From contig NC_066847.1 in NCBI RefSeq assembly GCF_001640805.2, positions 21,815,504-21,879,503 on the forward strand: 64,000 bases of DNA. Direction: 5' to 3'. How positions within the stretch are numbered: the stretch's first letter is position 1; each line of letters opens with the position of its first letter. The notes beneath the pieces are model-generated. The model did not search any database, was not told the origin of the DNA, and worked only from the letters and a program-made list of their open reading frames with translations. This DNA is from Lates calcarifer (Eukaryota > Chordata > Actinopteri > Centropomidae). Below, one piece after another: positions 62,012 through 64,000 of the stretch. The position numbers and the translations under genes were made by a program.

Positions 62012-62090
62012 TGAGGTAATCAAGGCAGTTTCGTGTTGTGGGAGAAATAATATAGCCCAACAACATGAGACTACCTAAACCACTCAACAG
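62012..62090 (-). ncRNA. mir196: mir-196 microRNA precursor
   Basis: The minus strand at 62056-62077 reads as the 22-nt miR-196 5p product. It begins TAGGTAGT and ends ATGTTGTTGGG, with C instead of the usual T at position 9. The other arm (62020-62040) reads CACAACACGAAACTGCCTTG plus A, which matches miR-196 3p and pairs with the 5p arm across an AT-rich loop. It has the same strand as the Hox genes and lies between hoxa10b and hoxa9b, the position of mir-196b in HOXA of other vertebrates. The seed is unchanged. miR-196 represses several Hox mRNAs. The precursor ends are approximate. Confidence 0.93.
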
Positions 62091-62439
62091 TCCGCTCTCC
62101 TCTTCAGCAAAATCTGCTATAATGTGTTTTTAACGTTTCCTTCTTAAAAAATATTTGTAGTTTCTCGTACTAAGATGTGACATTTTGCCAATTTTAGAAA
62201 AACCTGCAAAGGCGCAAAAGACAATAATCAGACAGATTCTATTAGAAACCACACAGTCTAATATTGTTAACGACAATTCTCAAACGGTTTTGCAACATTT
62301 TGGACAATTTTAGTCCGGATGCGTGTTACTCAAACATAACAATTAATTATTTTGCCATTAAAAAGTTTTATATTTTTCTTTGGTTTTGCAGATAGGGCCT
62401 GCTTATTTATAATTTATAATACATTTAAAATAATAACAA

Positions 62440-62450
62440 GGGGGGGGGGG
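62440..62450 (+). repeat. poly-G run
   Basis: Eleven consecutive G between mir-196 and hoxa10b. Confidence 0.9.
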
Positions 62451-62722
62451 AATCACTGTTTTACATGTCAGTCTGATGGCACGTACAAAAAGCAGCGAAG
62501 TGTACACGGACATCTATTACAGGCCTAAACTATGAAAAGCATCTCCCTCTGCTACTCTAATAATATTTACTGTAGCTACAGAAAGCGGACCCAGTCCAAA
62601 ACACAAGGGCATTAGCAACACGGACTGTGTAGACCTGTGCCAACTTTAAGATCTGAACAGCGCGCAGCTCCTATAGCCTGTCTCTCTGAATGAAATAAGA
62701 AGTCTGCAGTTGCAGGGATCGT

Positions 62723-62728
62723 TTTATT
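62723..62728 (-). terminator. hoxa10b: Candidate poly(A) signal of hoxa10b
   Basis: TTTATT on plus (AATAAA on minus), about 450 bp after the hoxa10b stop. Confidence 0.5.
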
Positions 62729-63077
62729 AATTTGACCAGCAAAAAATGTGCAAATATTCATGAAACCTCTTGGGCTCTTTAGCTGTCACATAAAGGCCTA
62801 CGTGTAACTGGAACACAAGTATCCCAAGGGTTAGTCCAGCATGCAAATTCCAATGGTTCACTCAGGTTGAATACACAATATGTACAAGCCTGAAGCTCTG
62901 AAACATTGTGGTCACATTCTGAACATTTTTAAACACAATGGATCAACGTTACAAATGTAGCCATTTATAAATACATATCCACGACAAATTAAACAGACGT
63001 GAAAATAACATTTTCGAAAGAACAACAATCAATAAGTTAGCAGTAGGGTCCTATTTTCCATGGACATTCTCACAGTT

Positions 63078-63123
63078 GGGTGTAGGGGGTGTTGGAGGGT
63101 GGGGGGTGGGGTGGGGTGGGGGG
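63078..63123 (+). other. G-quadruplex-prone tract in the hoxa10b 3'UTR (template of mRNA)
   Basis: GGGTG, AGGGGG, AGGG, GGGGGG, GGGG, GGGG and GGGGGG runs; begins about 57 bp after the hoxa10b stop. The transcript is C-rich here. Confidence 0.65.
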
Positions 63124-63179
63124 CTCTGCACAGGCGCCCTTGCCATGGATGGAGGAGGGCGCCAAAGACGCAGACAGTC

Positions 63180-63454
63180 TCATGAGAAACTGAAGTTGCT
63201 GGAGAGCTCTCGGATCCTATTCTCCCGGCTCATTTTTTTCAGTTTCATCCTCCTGTTTTGGAACCAGATTTTGACTTGCCTGTCAGTGAGGTGCACACTG
63301 CGGCTGATCTCCAGACGACGCTCCCTAGTCAAGTACATGTTGAAGAGAAACTCCTTCTCCAGCTCCAGAGTCTGGTGCTTGGTGTAGGGGCAGCGCTTCT
63401 TTCGGCCACTCTTTGCTGTGAGCCAATTAGCCGTACTCTCCATTTTCCCATCTC
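63180..63454 (-). CDS. hoxa10b: Homeobox protein Hox-A10, homeobox exon only (exon 1 outside window)
   Basis: Exon 2 of a group-10 Hox gene, 90 residues plus stop. The acceptor TTTGTAG lies at 63455-63461 and a one-base overhang is needed from exon 1. [20 protein letters not shown] carries the Pbx-contact Trp. The homeodomain ([34 protein letters not shown]) and the end [17 protein letters not shown] are diagnostic of Hox10. Assignment to the A cluster rests on linkage to hoxa9b and mir-196. The gene continues beyond 64000. A posterior regulator of axial and fin patterning. Confidence 0.95.
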
Positions 63455-64000
63455 CTACAAAGAGAATGAGACATGACACATTAGAAGTGTTGGGCAACAG
63501 GTGTGACGAATCAATTATACCTGGTGGGATCATATCATTTTAAAGAAAATTATAGACCAGTAAAGTTCAAAATCCAAAATAACTTAAACGCGTCTTTGTC
63601 CAGTTCAAACAGTATAAAGAGTGGTCTTAATTCATTAAATATAAAGCTACATGTTGGGTGGATGAATTCTAAGATTTGACTTGGCACCTATTACACAACC
63701 ACATGTTGTATAAACCCGCATAATAACTGATTTCTGTGTTCTGTTTGATTTTACGCACAGCCAGAGAGCTCCGTGGATACCCCTGTACATGCAATTCAGC
63801 ATTTTACCAGACACTGCTATTTGCTACCGTTAAACAGCCTTAACCACAGCAGCCTGTAGCCAACTGCAGCTTTATTATAAGACATAAAACACAGCCTGAA
63901 CTGTCTGATGAAAATACAGCGAGGCCTGTGCCTTTGATGAGAGGACAGAGAGAAATCAGAGTCGTGTGCAGAACAGATTTGTAGCTGCTTTAAATTAAAT
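63455..64000 (-). other. hoxa10b: hoxa10b intron (partial)
   Basis: Intronic sequence upstream of the homeobox exon. No coding feature seen; exon 1 and the start codon must lie beyond the right edge. Confidence 0.8.

Overview
The window looks like nuclear DNA of a spiny-rayed (percomorph-type) teleost fish. Every protein gene is vertebrate-like, small exons with GT/AG introns are everywhere, (CA)n/(GT)n microsatellites are abundant, and several interspersed repeats are of kinds I recognise from acanthomorph fish genomes. The right end is the 3' (anterior) to middle part of a duplicated teleost HoxA cluster. Its gene content (hoxa2b, then hoxa9b, then hoxa10b, with nothing recognisable for groups 1 and 3-7) is the pattern of the hoxab cluster. 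The left part is the cluster's conserved flank.

Layout. 307-6522 (+): 17 exons of a dual 3',5'-cyclic nucleotide phosphodiesterase of the PDE11 family (pde11al); its 5' part lies off the left edge. 6523-8165: its 3'UTR, with a large CTAT repeat. 8170-22980: a 15 kb stretch with no gene I can support, containing repeats and some non-coding patches that look constrained. 23140-23480: CpG-rich promoter. 23910-25996 (+): cbx3b, an HP1-gamma type chromodomain protein with an unusual acidic hinge. 27496-29012 (+): snx10b, a PX-domain sorting nexin, starting about 270 bp after the cbx3b poly(A) signal. 29240-38220: a second gene-free stretch with several palindromic or direct-repeat regulatory motifs. 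38543-47561 (-): skap2, an adaptor with a PH and an SH3 domain, 12 coding exons including a 26-nt microexon. 47600-50940: gene-free, at the place where hoxa1 would lie; it holds a perfect DR5 and a perfect DR1 nuclear-receptor element. 51197-52795 (-): hoxa2b, whose only reading-frame-compatible intron is of the GC-AG type. 52800-58920: gene-free; hoxa3-a7 are missing. 59446-60671 (-): hoxa9b. 62012-62090 (-): a mir-196 hairpin in its conserved position between hoxa9 and hoxa10. 63180-63454 (-): the homeobox exon of hoxa10b; its first exon is beyond the right edge.

The order cbx3-snx10-skap2-HoxA matches the human chromosome 7 HOXA flank. hnrnpa2b1 and nfe2l3, expected next to cbx3, are not visible, and a PDE11 gene sits there instead. 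In humans PDE11A is on the HOXD side (chromosome 2), so this copy is probably the HOXA-side ohnolog that mammals lost.

Exon boundaries were worked out by hand from splice signals, phase continuity and remembered family sequence. No alignment or search was run. Motif-level regulatory calls are hypotheses.
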